The translations under genes and the position numbers were made by a program. DNA of 64,000 bases from contig JACRAR010000052.1 of NCBI GenBank assembly GCA_016234745.1, forward strand, positions 1 through 64,000. The letters are read 5' to 3'. The notes below the pieces were generated by a model. That model made no database searches and had not been told where the DNA came from. It worked only from the letters and a program-made list of their open reading frames with translations. This document shows positions 1-9,012 of this stretch, piece by piece; position 1 is the stretch's first letter; the number at the start of each line of letters is the position of its first letter. Source of the DNA: Betaproteobacteria bacterium (GTDB lineage Bacteria; Pseudomonadota; Gammaproteobacteria; Burkholderiales; Rhodocyclaceae).

Positions 1-141
1 AGATGTGCTGCGGCAGAACTCCTATGCAAACTTTGGTTGCAGGAAAGGAGGTCTGGAAGGAGAAAGTCCAACAACTGAATTGATCTGACAACCGGCACGC
101 TACAAAACGGGGGACTGTCAGATCAAGTCTGAACTTCTACA
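1..141 (+). mobile_element. right end of an IS481-like insertion sequence (truncated by window edge)
   Basis: The first 83 bases encode a transposase C-terminus and the bases after it form an IS end. A pair of perfect 11-bp inverted repeats (80-90 TTGATCTGACA and 116-126 TGTCAGATCAA) follows the stop codon and could fold into a hairpin that blocks read-through. The outer boundary is inferred at about 141, after GAACTTCTACA, which resembles terminal repeats I recall for IS481-family elements. The left end lies outside the window, so direct target repeats cannot be tested. The element forms the left flank of the glycan island. Confidence 0.7.
3..83 (+). CDS. C-terminal fragment of an IS481-family transposase
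   Basis: The reading frame from base 3 to the TGA at 81-83 encodes the residues CCGRTPMQTLVAGKEVWKEK and a short tail. This CGRTP...GKEVWKEK ending is the typical C-terminus of IS481-type DDE transposases, where it follows the integrase catalytic core. Only the last 26 codons are visible, so whether the gene is intact upstream cannot be judged. The codon at base 3 is an internal methionine, not a start. Confidence 0.7.
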   Translation: MCCGRTPMQTLVAGKEVWKEKVQQLN

Positions 142-190
142 ATTTAAGCGCTCATCGCCGATTGCGACGAATCAAAATTAATCATCTCGA

Positions 191-820
191 TCAGATCTTC
201 TCATGATATCCGTTGGGGCACGATGTGGCTCCAAATTTTCTCTCTCTGCCACTGTCTCGCCTCAGGGTGCCTGGATATCTCTTTGTAAATTCATCTATCG
301 CCTCCCACGGACCAGGGCCAAAATTATGGCGCACTGGGTGACCGTTTACGGAAGAGTCTTCGACAACAAGATAGTCTCCTGAGCGCAGATAGGGAACAAG
401 AGATTCCAGCTCGCGCAATACATGATCTCTGGCATGATCTGAATCCAGGATCAAGAATACTGGCCCGCGTTCCTCGGGAAGAAGCGAAAAGATCTTTGCA
501 GCAGTCTTTGGTGAACTGCTATCGCCGATTAGGAATTTTATTCTCTCATGCTTTCGTATCATGTTTGATGCCGCATCGATATCAACCGTGATCACGAAGC
601 CGCCTTGAGTTCTTGCTGCCAGCGTATCGGCAAAAAAGAGTGCAGATCCGCCGTGCCGGGTGCCAGTCTCCACTACATGTGTAATTCCTCTGTCAAAGAT
701 GATTTCCTGATAGTTCCACATGTCCGAAGGCAGCTTCAAAGTCCTGATGCCGTGATATTGCATATTTTTCCAGACATTCGTATCGTAAAACCACGTGTAG
801 TACTTGTCCCATATTTCCAT
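191..820 (-). CDS. cephalosporin hydroxylase / CmcI-like methyltransferase-fold protein
   Basis: This 209-residue protein matches the CmcI family (cephalosporin hydroxylase, PF04989), which has a class I SAM-methyltransferase fold. Residues about 50-60 (VETGTRHGGSALFFAD) form the glycine-rich nucleotide loop. Residues about 125-155 hold LDSDHARDHVLREL and VVEDSSVNGHPV, the conserved acidic metal/substrate segment. The GPWEAIDEF motif near the C-terminus is also typical. Members in polysaccharide clusters are usually of unknown substrate, and sugar O-methylation or a related step is an inference. The ATG has AAGG about ten bases upstream. It is the last gene of a minus-strand run and lies 50 bases from the IS end. 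Confidence 0.75.
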   Translation of the reverse strand: MEIWDKYYTWFYDTNVWKNMQYHGIRTLKLPSDMWNYQEIIFDRGITHVVETGTRHGGSALFFADTLAARTQGGFVITVDIDAASNMIRKHERIKFLIGDSSSPKTAAKIFSLLPEERGPVFLILDSDHARDHVLRELESLVPYLRSGDYLVVEDSSVNGHPVRHNFGPGPWEAIDEFTKRYPGTLRRDSGRERKFGATSCPNGYHEKI

Positions 821-874
821 TTACTTTGACCTTCATCCTGAACAGTGTATGCAATTGGAGGTGCCGTAATCGCC

Positions 875-1429
875 TTACTGATTGGAATCTCTTAAAGGTT
901 TTCTACCGGTGACACGCATATCCCGGGGCTCTCCTAGCTTGAATTGTGCGGGCTCTCTTCTTAAGTCGGTCAATCCTGCTTGATGCATAATATGTGCAAG
1001 AGACCTAGGGGTATATCCCCATCGATGCACCATTAATGGATCTTTCCATCGCGGATCGCCATAAAACACCCACATAGTGCGCTGACCCTCGGCACCAGGT
1101 TTCGATCCAAGGTCAGGATCCTTCAGAAATTCCCTGCATGCGGCCTCTAGGTTTGGGCACTCTAGAACTATCTTGCCCTGAGGTTTTAGGATGCGAACCC
1201 ATTCTTTGAGCACGTCTAAGACTTCCCAACGCCAAAAATGCTCGACTACGTGAACAGCCAGGATCTCGTCGGCATGGTTATCGGGTATCAAATCAAGTTT
1301 GCGTATGTCGCAGATGACATCCGGTTGCTTACCTGCTCGTTCTTGAGCCATATCAATATTGATGTATCCGGGTAGCAATTTATCGCCGCAACCTAGATTA
1401 AAACGTACGAGCCCGGTTTCTGACACCAT
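875..1429 (-). CDS. class I SAM-dependent methyltransferase (type 11-like)
   Basis: The 184-residue product carries a clear SAM-binding motif I near its N-terminus (FNLGCGDKLLPGYINID), followed by VHVVEHFWRWEVLDVLKEW and LKPQGKIVLECPN. This is the layout of small predicted methyltransferases found in glycan clusters. A TTG start at 1447 would overlap the upstream gene. The ATG at 1429 lies four bases after that gene's TGA and is preferred, with translational coupling likely because no good ribosome binding site is seen. The substrate is unknown. A sugar or lipid-linked glycan is inferred from the neighbours. Confidence 0.75.
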   Translation of the reverse strand: MVSETGLVRFNLGCGDKLLPGYINIDMAQERAGKQPDVICDIRKLDLIPDNHADEILAVHVVEHFWRWEVLDVLKEWVRILKPQGKIVLECPNLEAACREFLKDPDLGSKPGAEGQRTMWVFYGDPRWKDPLMVHRWGYTPRSLAHIMHQAGLTDLRREPAQFKLGEPRDMRVTGRKPLRDSNQ

Positions 1430-1433
1430 GATT

Positions 1434-2477
1434 TCACAGTGATTCAAATAGGTCTGACCATTTTTGCTCTATGACATCTTTGCGAAACAAGGGCACGATA
1501 TCTTTTTGAGCTTGAATTACCATTGACGCATAAGCGATCGGATTGTGTATAAACTCAAGAAACTCATTAGATCTGATGTCCACGAAAAAATCCTTGTATG
1601 GACGATAGGATTCAATCATGTCAGCGCATGTTGGTAAACCCAGAGCGAAAGCCGTAATCAGTCTGTTAGCGCTGGCTCCGCTCTTACGTGGATCATCGGG
1701 ATCAGAAGGAATCAAGCAGAAATTGCTGATATTGGTGGCGGCAACCATTGCCTTAAGTGACCATCCGGCAAATTCAATGTCAATATTGGTCGGTACCCTA
1801 ACATGCCTAGATGCGATTCTCTGTTGAAAGGCGGGTAGCATGTCCTCATTGGTTAGCACCACTATTCTGAGTGGCCGATCAATTTTGAACAAGAAATCAC
1901 GAAAGAGATAGCTAATATTTGTTCCGTGACCAAAAAACAATCCGGTTAGTGGAGTTGAGAGTGCACTTGCGGGTTGCAGAATGGGATAATCATCGATCGC
2001 ATCCTCTATTACAACCACGGGGCCAGGAAAATACTTTTCTAACTTGCATTTCAGATTCTCAGAGGAACAAACCGCTACATCAATCAAGGGAACCAATTTA
2101 GCGTAAAAATCTCTGCGTGCTGCTTCCTGTTTAAGCAACGTGGGTTGATCTTTGATTGTCAATATCGAGTGAGTCGTACGAACCGCGTGGAAAAGATGGT
2201 GGTCCGTATAATCAAGAATCGCCTTGCATCCTTGGCATTTTGCCTGCTTCACATTTTCAAGCCATCGTGAGTGTCTACTCGGATCATCATCAAGATATTT
2301 GCCAATGACAATTATTTTGCTTGGAAGCGAATCAAGAATGTCTCCTGCAGTACAGTCTTCATCCTTGAAATGCCTAAGGGCAACGCCGGCTCGTAGGCGT
2401 ACAGAGGCCAACATGGCAGTCCGCAAGGAGCTTATCGAACCCCATTGCCTTTGTAACAACCAGTGCAGGAACTTCAT
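1434..2477 (-). CDS. putative GT-B-like glycosyltransferase
   Basis: The 347-residue protein has the rough outline of a GT-B glycosyltransferase: an N-terminal half with an ILDYTDHHLFH segment, a middle linker (DIDIEFAGWSLKAMVAA) and a C-terminal half with KSGASANRLITAFALGLPTC. That last segment resembles the acceptor/donor loop of GT4-like enzymes, where a conserved glutamate would be expected in an EAMA(A/C)G context; here it is not obvious. Donor and acceptor cannot be predicted. The ATG is preceded by AGGA at very short spacing. It sits between a TPR-TylF gene and a methyltransferase on the same strand, so co-transcription is likely. Confidence 0.55.
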   Translation of the reverse strand: MKFLHWLLQRQWGSISSLRTAMLASVRLRAGVALRHFKDEDCTAGDILDSLPSKIIVIGKYLDDDPSRHSRWLENVKQAKCQGCKAILDYTDHHLFHAVRTTHSILTIKDQPTLLKQEAARRDFYAKLVPLIDVAVCSSENLKCKLEKYFPGPVVVIEDAIDDYPILQPASALSTPLTGLFFGHGTNISYLFRDFLFKIDRPLRIVVLTNEDMLPAFQQRIASRHVRVPTNIDIEFAGWSLKAMVAATNISNFCLIPSDPDDPRKSGASANRLITAFALGLPTCADMIESYRPYKDFFVDIRSNEFLEFIHNPIAYASMVIQAQKDIVPLFRKDVIEQKWSDLFESL

Positions 2478-2520
2478 TTCCTAGTTGAAGAACGATTAGG
2501 AAGTTGGATCAACTGCCGCT

Positions 2521-4389
2521 TCATTCCAAGCGGAGAAAATACGCTTGGCCATATGGTGTCACCTCGAAGCTGACGCCAACCGATTGACAGAATTCTTCGA
2601 CTGCGCGCTTACCGCCCGGCCAGTTGTAGTCATCGCAGACAATCATACCGCCCAGTGTGAGTCGGGGCCAGAAATAATCGAAGCTATCCTTGGTTGGCTG
2701 ATATAGATCGACATCGACATGGACAAAACGGTATTGATTGTCATGAGTTTGGGGAAAAGCAGTTGGTATCCAACCGGGAAAATATTCGATTCGCGGAAAC
2801 TCTATGAGTGATTGTTTTACTGTCTTTAGAGATGCCGAGAAACGTCCTCTTTGTATGACACCTTGAGGGGGTCGGCGTTCATCCTCAAACGAATTGACTG
2901 AAGTGGTATCTTCGCGGGCGATACAACTCAGACCTTGAAAGGAGTCAAAAATCTGGTACCCGTTACCATCAAATTCCGCAACGTCAAGTCTGATTCGTTG
3001 GCACAGCAAGTACGAAGACAAACCTCGATAGCAACCGCACTCAGCCACCAGCCCAGGCAAGTTCATCGTTCTAGAAAACAACTTTATGAGGTACCGGAAA
3101 CGATCGCGTCTGATTAACGGAATAGGTATGGTGCCGCTCTTCGCCAAACCCTCAACATAATAACGATCAAACTCCGAATCTGTTTCACAACCAATACGCA
3201 TGATCAGATTTCTAAATTCCTTCTGAAACCTTTCAATGTCGCCTTGCGCTTGATAAATTATTAGAGTCCCTTCTCTTGCTGTTTGATATGTGCTTTCAAC
3301 CTTAGTATTGGCAAGTTTAGTCCGAACGTCATCGGACAAGCGGCTTGCAGTCTCAAATGCAGCCAAAGCTTCACTGAACCGCTGCAGTTTTATCAAGCTG
3401 TAGCCACGATTGTTGTGGGCTTCAGGAAAATCCGGTTTGATTGTCAGCGCTCGATTTATGTAGAACAATGCTTCGCCATATTCGCCTTCGTCTTTGAATA
3501 GCCCCCCAAGATTGCTGGCGGCTTCAGCCTGATCTGGGTTAGCTTTCATTGATCTTGTATAGGCTGCTTTGGCCTCAACCATTCGTTTTGACAGGTGCAA
3601 TGCTGCACCTAGATTTGCCCAAACGGTTGCATCAGACGGCGCAAAATTCGCCGCCATTTCAAGCAAAACGATGGCAGCTTCCAACTCGCCTGCTTGCCGC
3701 CTTAATTCACCCAGACTCGCAAGATAACTTGTGTGGTCCGGCTCGCAGTCAAGGGCTGCTTCAAAAGCACGAATTGCGCCGTGCAACTTACCAAATCGCT
3801 GACGAAGCGAACCAGCTAGCTCCCAAGCTTGTCCCAGGTGTGGCTTTAGAGTCACTGCGATTTCTGCATCAGACAGGGCCCCTGAAAAGTCCTTGTCAAG
3901 TAGCCTTAGCTGTGCTCTTAAAACATATGCCTCAGCGTATGCGGGGTAACCTATGAGGGTGTTCTCAACCAGCAAAAAGGCTTCTTCAGTGCGTTGGTTT
4001 GATGCGAGCGCGGCAGCCAATATCAGTTGATTCTCAGGATACGAAGAGTTGGTCTGATAGGCGGCCTGTGCAGCGTGAAGCGCTTCCTTCGAGTTACCTC
4101 GCCTTAACAACAGCCGGGCTAGATTTCGCTTTACTTCAGGCGAAGAGGAGTCTAAGGATATGGCCATTTTTAACTCGTGCCAGGCTTCTTCTTCCTGCTT
4201 GTCGAGTGACAGGACATGAGCTAAAAGTGCGCGGACGTTCGCGTCCTTCGGGTTGTCTTCAAGCCAACTCTCGAAGATTCGCGCGGACTCCTTGTATCTA
4301 CCGGCTTCTCTATGCCTAAAAGCGCTCTCTAAGTCCGCAATTTTTGATTGCAAAAAAACTGCTGGGTGTGGCAATGGAGTTATCATCAT
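2521..4389 (-). CDS. TPR-repeat protein fused to a TylF-type methyltransferase
   Basis: The first two thirds (residues about 20-380) are successive TPR repeats with the A-x-A-x-x-x-x-P spacing (for example NPKDANVRALLAHVLSLDKQ, KPDFPEAHNNRGYSLIKLQR). The last third is a TylF/macrocin O-methyltransferase domain (PF05711) with VAECGCYRGLSSYLL, YQIFDSFQGL, FVHVDVDLYQPTKDSFDYFW and GGMIVCDDYNWPG, including the metal-binding acidic residues of that family. At 622 residues it is much longer than stand-alone TylF proteins. The TPRs may dock a protein or glycan acceptor. A paralogue with the same two-part layout lies at 7667-8902 on the other strand. Confidence 0.85.
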   Translation of the reverse strand: MMITPLPHPAVFLQSKIADLESAFRHREAGRYKESARIFESWLEDNPKDANVRALLAHVLSLDKQEEEAWHELKMAISLDSSSPEVKRNLARLLLRRGNSKEALHAAQAAYQTNSSYPENQLILAAALASNQRTEEAFLLVENTLIGYPAYAEAYVLRAQLRLLDKDFSGALSDAEIAVTLKPHLGQAWELAGSLRQRFGKLHGAIRAFEAALDCEPDHTSYLASLGELRRQAGELEAAIVLLEMAANFAPSDATVWANLGAALHLSKRMVEAKAAYTRSMKANPDQAEAASNLGGLFKDEGEYGEALFYINRALTIKPDFPEAHNNRGYSLIKLQRFSEALAAFETASRLSDDVRTKLANTKVESTYQTAREGTLIIYQAQGDIERFQKEFRNLIMRIGCETDSEFDRYYVEGLAKSGTIPIPLIRRDRFRYLIKLFSRTMNLPGLVAECGCYRGLSSYLLCQRIRLDVAEFDGNGYQIFDSFQGLSCIAREDTTSVNSFEDERRPPQGVIQRGRFSASLKTVKQSLIEFPRIEYFPGWIPTAFPQTHDNQYRFVHVDVDLYQPTKDSFDYFWPRLTLGGMIVCDDYNWPGGKRAVEEFCQSVGVSFEVTPYGQAYFLRLE

Positions 4390-4489
4390 CTATTTACGGG
4401 CAGAAATTCTCCCAGTTCCAGCGAGGAACCCCTGAAACCTTCACATACAAAAGCACCCCTTGTAACAAATAAGAAAATGAAAAACCTCA

Positions 4490-5488
4490 TCAACCAATTT
4501 TCAGCGGCCCACGTAGACCTCGATACTCGTTGGAAACAGCGGACTTCCCTGCGTCATTCAAAGTTCCAAAGTTCTGCGGATTTAGTTTGCAACCTTGACA
4601 AACCTCGACTTTGTTATCCAGAAAACGTTTGACCCATCCTAGTACACTTGGCTGTTTCCAAGCATCGCGAAATGACGTTTCTCCTAAATTGATGTTTCCA
4701 AACTCACTTGAATTAAATGTGTTACAACAAGGGGTCAAATAGCCTTGAACATTAATAGCTGGTCGTGCCCATGGTGCCGAGCAGATACCCTTAGTAGCTT
4801 GAGTAAAATTTGGCAAATGAAGCCGAAAGGTAGGTTTGATAACTACCAGTGCATTAATAAGTTTGAGAAAACGTTTTCGGTGCTCTGGCGACAATACGCC
4901 AAACGAATCACCTTGTTCTTGATATTCTTGCATCCATATTTTTGGATTTCCAAGTTTATGCAATTCCCAAAGAGTGTCCGGAATATCCAAGAGATTTTTT
5001 GCGCTAACCACCATTGAAATCATAATTGGAACGCCAGCATCAATTAAATCCTTAATTCTCTTTTTCAATTTATGTACATTAGTACCTTGGCGCACAGCGT
5101 CTGCGACGTCTTGATCCAAGCTATCCACTGAAATCCATATTTCATCTAAACCAGCCTTGATCAGATTGCAGTAGTATTCAACGTCACGCGCCAGGGCATT
5201 GGTTGTAAATCGAATAAAACCAAACTTTCCGGAAGCCTTAGCCATTTCAACTAGCTTAGTTAGTTCAGGGTGCAGCGTCGGCTCACCAACCCCATGCAGG
5301 ACTAATGTGCCCGTTGGAGGTAAGTGCTCTAATACATTCGAGAATGTCTCAGAAGTCATATGAAGATCAGACCATACTCCTGATTCAATCGCAGCCGTAC
5401 GCCTACAACCAGCGCACTTCAGATTACATTGCGTAGTAACCTCTATACTAAGTTTGGCTAGTCTCTCCGGGGCGTTATAGGGGTTCAT
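4490..5488 (-). CDS. radical SAM/SPASM domain protein
   Basis: The CX3CX2C iron-sulfur motif is explicit (CNLKCAGC, following SIEVTTQ) and binds the radical-generating 4Fe-4S cluster. The C-terminal third contains an SPASM-type set of cysteines (GICSAPW, LTPCCNTF, VEVCQGCKLNP), expected to hold auxiliary clusters. Members act in peptide modification, maturation or unusual sugar chemistry, so the substrate is open. A longer frame reaches 5563 and overlaps the GSCFA gene by 53 bases. The ATG at 5488 has AGGA six bases upstream and is preferred. The gene is clearly AT-rich, like the two genes upstream, which suggests transfer as a block. Confidence 0.85.
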   Translation of the reverse strand: MNPYNAPERLAKLSIEVTTQCNLKCAGCRRTAAIESGVWSDLHMTSETFSNVLEHLPPTGTLVLHGVGEPTLHPELTKLVEMAKASGKFGFIRFTTNALARDVEYYCNLIKAGLDEIWISVDSLDQDVADAVRQGTNVHKLKKRIKDLIDAGVPIMISMVVSAKNLLDIPDTLWELHKLGNPKIWMQEYQEQGDSFGVLSPEHRKRFLKLINALVVIKPTFRLHLPNFTQATKGICSAPWARPAINVQGYLTPCCNTFNSSEFGNINLGETSFRDAWKQPSVLGWVKRFLDNKVEVCQGCKLNPQNFGTLNDAGKSAVSNEYRGLRGPLKIG

Positions 5489-5510
5489 ATTAGTCCTAAT
5501 ATTGAGGCCA

Positions 5511-6620
5511 TCAAACCGCAGACGCGTCGGTGTGCTTAGATAAGCTGTGTTTGAGTGCGGCATTTGTTTCGAAAGCCTGTTTCATTGCTTCTTCATCGCA
5601 AACAATCTTAGAATTATTCCTGATCGCAATCTCTGAAAGCTTGGCTCCATGTTCTCCTGAGGAATGGCCTCCATTTTGGAAAAAGTGCTTTCCAAATATG
5701 CGCATCACATGCTTTATCCCCACATCCGAAACTTGCCTGAAGTCATCTTGGTAGTATCTACCCTCATTAGTTGGAGAAGTAATAATTTCATACGATGGGA
5801 AATAAATCACTTTTTTGATCGAACGTTCAGCCTCATCTGCCACTGCACGTAACACTGATTTACTTAATGTTGTAGAGACTAAGACGTGTCTATGCTCATA
5901 AGTAGCCATCAACGAAACGGGCGACACTGTAAGTAACACTTTGACCTTAGAATTCACTTCTCGTATCTTACCAATTAATTCAAATAAATCGTCGCGCACT
6001 TGTAAATACGAAAAATTGACAAACTCGTATTTGGACGAGTCAAACTCCCCACCTGCGACGCCTGGGGCAACTGGATAGATTGCGTCATCTTCTAATGAGC
6101 GCCACGCTTCAGTGAGTCCTAGCGTAAAGATGATCCAATCAGACGCGAGAAAAACGTCGCGAACAAAACATAGGTGTTTCTCGGCTTCAGCGACAACCTC
6201 GGCAATAGTCTGATAACCGTCAGGTTCGACCAGTGGACGAAACGGGTCAACAAACACATTGCCCCTTGCCCAAGCCCTAATTCTAGGTTGAAAATGACCA
6301 AAGGCCCGGTCAAAAAGTTGTAACGCTTGTTTAACTGTGTAAATGTTGCCGTAACGTGCGGAGAAAACACCGTAGTTCTTTCTTTGTGCTAGATCAGCAC
6401 TCATGCCTGTTGGCGGTTCTTCCGCTACAAAAAAGTTTGGGCCAGATTGGGATATGTAGTAACCCAAATGCTGTGCAAAACAGCTGCCCATTGTTGCAAC
6501 TTTGTGATTAGGTTCGATAGGCAGAGAGTTTGTAACTGGGTCCAGGTGACCCGGCCAAAGTGATGACATCGCACGGGGCCAATAGCAATAGTCCTCAAGA
6601 TTGCGATATGGATTATTCAT
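5511..6620 (-). CDS. GSCFA domain protein
   Basis: The N-terminal region contains VATMGSCFAQHLGYYI, the motif that names the GSCFA family (PF08885), followed by the conserved FTLGLTEAWRS and YPVAPGVAGGEF segments and a histidine-containing C-terminal region. GSCFA proteins have a GDSL/SGNH-hydrolase-like layout in which the first serine may be catalytic, and they occur in polysaccharide clusters. Hydrolysis or transfer of an acyl group on a glycan is an inference. The 369-residue length is normal. It follows the WcbI-like gene by seven bases and precedes the radical SAM gene by 22, so the three probably form one operon. Confidence 0.8.
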   Translation of the reverse strand: MNNPYRNLEDYCYWPRAMSSLWPGHLDPVTNSLPIEPNHKVATMGSCFAQHLGYYISQSGPNFFVAEEPPTGMSADLAQRKNYGVFSARYGNIYTVKQALQLFDRAFGHFQPRIRAWARGNVFVDPFRPLVEPDGYQTIAEVVAEAEKHLCFVRDVFLASDWIIFTLGLTEAWRSLEDDAIYPVAPGVAGGEFDSSKYEFVNFSYLQVRDDLFELIGKIREVNSKVKVLLTVSPVSLMATYEHRHVLVSTTLSKSVLRAVADEAERSIKKVIYFPSYEIITSPTNEGRYYQDDFRQVSDVGIKHVMRIFGKHFFQNGGHSSGEHGAKLSEIAIRNNSKIVCDEEAMKQAFETNAALKHSLSKHTDASAV

Positions 6621-6627
6621 TATTAAA

Positions 6628-7521
6628 TTACGCTCGGCTTTCCATTACATCTTGAAAATATGGTGAATCTATTCTCTCGCATTTCACCTCAGAGCGTTTG
6701 ATACCGAGTTTCTCATAACTCCTAAACGCGTAGCGTACGTACGAGTCCAGGGTTGGGAAAATCTTGTTAGAGATTTTCCACATGTAAGAACCTCTAACCG
6801 AGAGAGCATCTGCAATATCAGGATATACAGGCCAGACCCATCCAGTCAGTTGATCGGAAACTAGATTCTCTAGTGGCAGTTCCATAACATCGGCAGCTTT
6901 ACCGAGCTTCATTGAAACAACCTTTGCAACTGAACACAGGGCGGATATCTTAGGATGGCTATGTGTGTGCATGAATATCCCCCCGCGCCTCCACCGATTA
7001 AATAGCGTATCGAAATTAATATCGCAGGCAAGATAGATTTCCCTCAAGGCGTTTACATTGTCGTGCCAAAGATCAACATACCCCAATGCGTAGAAGTTTC
7101 TAACATTGAATAATTTTATAGTTGAATCTACAGTAAGACCATTTTTCCATCCCCAGAGAGTCAATGCAGAATTGGCACCCCACACTCCAGCGAGCAAACC
7201 TTCATCAATTACGCCAAATACTTGACCGTTTACGGGCTCGGGTGTCACTACATCTGGATGAAAACCGGCGAAATATATTGGGGGCAACTTAATTACCTGA
7301 AACACTTCGGTTGTAGGATATTTCTCGAGAATATCCCAATGACCCTCTGTAACCCAGTGGCTGGCTCCTCTCAAAATTTCGGCAAAACGGCTCAAACTTT
7401 CTTCATTTTCAACTCTTGGAAATTGTGCGGATACAATTTTATCTCTTGGAAAAATGAGCTGAAGGCATGTCGAAATGCCTGCCGTTTGGCAACTGTTTGT
7501 GACCACAATTTTTCTTGCCAT
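6628..7521 (-). CDS. putative WcbI-like polysaccharide biosynthesis protein
   Basis: The protein begins IVVTNSCQTAGISTCLQLIF, resembling the N-x-C-Q-A opening of the WcbI domain (polysaccharide biosynthesis, a CoA-binding putative acetyltransferase known from capsule loci). A second matching element is FMHTHSHPKISALCSVAK near residue 190, similar to the H-x-x-x-HP segment of that family. The C-terminal 60 residues do not resemble anything I recognise. Pairing with a GSCFA gene fits an acylation/deacylation role on a glycan, which is an inference. The start ATG is the first in the frame, and the gene is divergent from the 7667 gene across a 145-base gap. Confidence 0.5.
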   Translation of the reverse strand: MARKIVVTNSCQTAGISTCLQLIFPRDKIVSAQFPRVENEESLSRFAEILRGASHWVTEGHWDILEKYPTTEVFQVIKLPPIYFAGFHPDVVTPEPVNGQVFGVIDEGLLAGVWGANSALTLWGWKNGLTVDSTIKLFNVRNFYALGYVDLWHDNVNALREIYLACDINFDTLFNRWRRGGIFMHTHSHPKISALCSVAKVVSMKLGKAADVMELPLENLVSDQLTGWVWPVYPDIADALSVRGSYMWKISNKIFPTLDSYVRYAFRSYEKLGIKRSEVKCERIDSPYFQDVMESRA

Positions 7522-7666
7522 GTCGTATGTCTCTATGCATTACAGAGGATAGTAGTGAAAATTTATCTTATATTGTCGATAGTACCCGGTATGGAGGCTC
7601 TGGGTGACTGACAAAAAAGTTATTATAGACAAGATTGCTTCTTCGGCACGTAGGAAGGAACCGTTA

Positions 7667-8902
7667 ATGGAGCATACGCTTGATCAAGCAGTTGCCTATG
7701 CAAAAGGCATCCACCAAAAAGGAGAATGCGAAAAGGCAATTCATATTTATCGCCGGGTACTTGAAAGGAATCCTGAGCACGTGGAAGCGCTTACCTATCT
7801 GGGAGTAGCTTACTGGCAGACAAATAAACTCGAAAAAGCCAAGAATTTTCTGGAGAAAGCTGTTCAAGTTGCGCCGAGATCTCAATCTGCCTTGGCAAAC
7901 TTGGCTTCCGTTTCCTCTGCACTGGGAAATCACGAGAAAGCTTTACAGTGCTACGACCGTCTTGTCCACTTGAGACCGAAATTTGTCATTGCTCACTACA
8001 ATCGCGGAATGGTGCTTAAGCGCCTCAACCGTCTAGTTGAGGCGAAGAAATGTTTCTTGTATGCAATTACTCTAACTGAGAACAGTTGCGAGGCTGGTTT
8101 TGGCACCAATGCGGAAACAAGCAAACTGAGAGGGGAATTGTTAGACGAACTCTTTAGGGTCCTGCACGCGCTAGGAGCGCGCGCACGCATCACTGATTTG
8201 TTCCGGCAATACAGTAAAGAAATGTTCCCAATTGTAGACCCCGAGTTCGACAATCGCTACCTGCAAGGACTCGATGCTACATTTACAGCCCCAGCGCCGT
8301 TGCGTAGGCGAAATCGTTTTCACTTTCTAATAAAACAGTTGGAGAATGTACTCGGACTTTCCGGATTGATTGCCGAGTGTGGATGTTTTCGAGGGCTATC
8401 GTCATATTTGCTCTGTCATCGGCTTTTACAACATGACTCATCATTTACTGGCGCGGGGTACCAGATTTTCGATTCATTTGCCGGACTAAGCCAACCAAGC
8501 GAGTCAGATATCTTTTTTTTGGATGAAACAGATACCGTTACGAGGCCCGATAGTAATCAGGTTGCTGTTGGAAAGTATGCTGCAAAACTGGAGGATGTGA
8601 AGCATTCGCTATATCAATTTCCCGAGATTGAATATTTCCCGGGGTGGATTCCAACAGCTTTCCCAAAATCAAAGAAGAAGCGATATCGACTGGTCCATGT
8701 TGATGTGGATCTGTATCAGCCAACCAAGGACTGCTTCGAATATTTCTGGCCCAGGCTGGTGCCGGGAGGTGTGATCGTCTGTGATGACTATAACTGGCCG
8801 GGGGCTGAGCGAGCAGTGAAAGAGTTCTGTCAGTCGGTTGGTACCAGTTATGATGTATCACCTTATGGTCAGGCTTGTTTTCAGACATTACGAGCTGTTT
8901 AG
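7667..8902 (+). CDS. TPR-repeat protein fused to a TylF-type methyltransferase (paralogue of 2521-4389)
   Basis: Residues about 10-140 are three to four TPR repeats (NPEHVEALTYLGVAYWQTNK, APRSQSALANLASV, RPKFVIAHYNRGMVLKRL). Residues about 190-411 are a TylF-type methyltransferase domain with IAECGCFRGLSSYLL, YQIFDSFAGLS, LVHVDVDLYQPTKD and GGVIVCDDYNWPG. The TPR part is shorter than in the 622-residue paralogue. A GTG at 7604 extends the frame, but the ATG at 7667 has a strong AGGAAGGA ribosome binding site. It reads in the opposite direction to the paralogue. The TylF family methylates hydroxyls of sugars such as macrocin, and the actual acceptor here is unknown. Confidence 0.85.
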   Translation: MEHTLDQAVAYAKGIHQKGECEKAIHIYRRVLERNPEHVEALTYLGVAYWQTNKLEKAKNFLEKAVQVAPRSQSALANLASVSSALGNHEKALQCYDRLVHLRPKFVIAHYNRGMVLKRLNRLVEAKKCFLYAITLTENSCEAGFGTNAETSKLRGELLDELFRVLHALGARARITDLFRQYSKEMFPIVDPEFDNRYLQGLDATFTAPAPLRRRNRFHFLIKQLENVLGLSGLIAECGCFRGLSSYLLCHRLLQHDSSFTGAGYQIFDSFAGLSQPSESDIFFLDETDTVTRPDSNQVAVGKYAAKLEDVKHSLYQFPEIEYFPGWIPTAFPKSKKKRYRLVHVDVDLYQPTKDCFEYFWPRLVPGGVIVCDDYNWPGAERAVKEFCQSVGTSYDVSPYGQACFQTLRAV

Positions 8903-9012
8903 GGACTCAATCCAGCGGCGCATGTTCGAGAAAGTGTTGTATAGAGTTATACTGACAATCTCTGTAGCAATGGCCGCAGGCCGATTTCACACAAGTTTGC
9001 CGGAGTGTCACG

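Noticed and set aside
7522-7666. divergent promoter between the WcbI-like and TPR-TylF genes
   Set aside because: TCGACA and TACTAT can be paired only with a 19-base spacer and weak matches, so the call was dropped.
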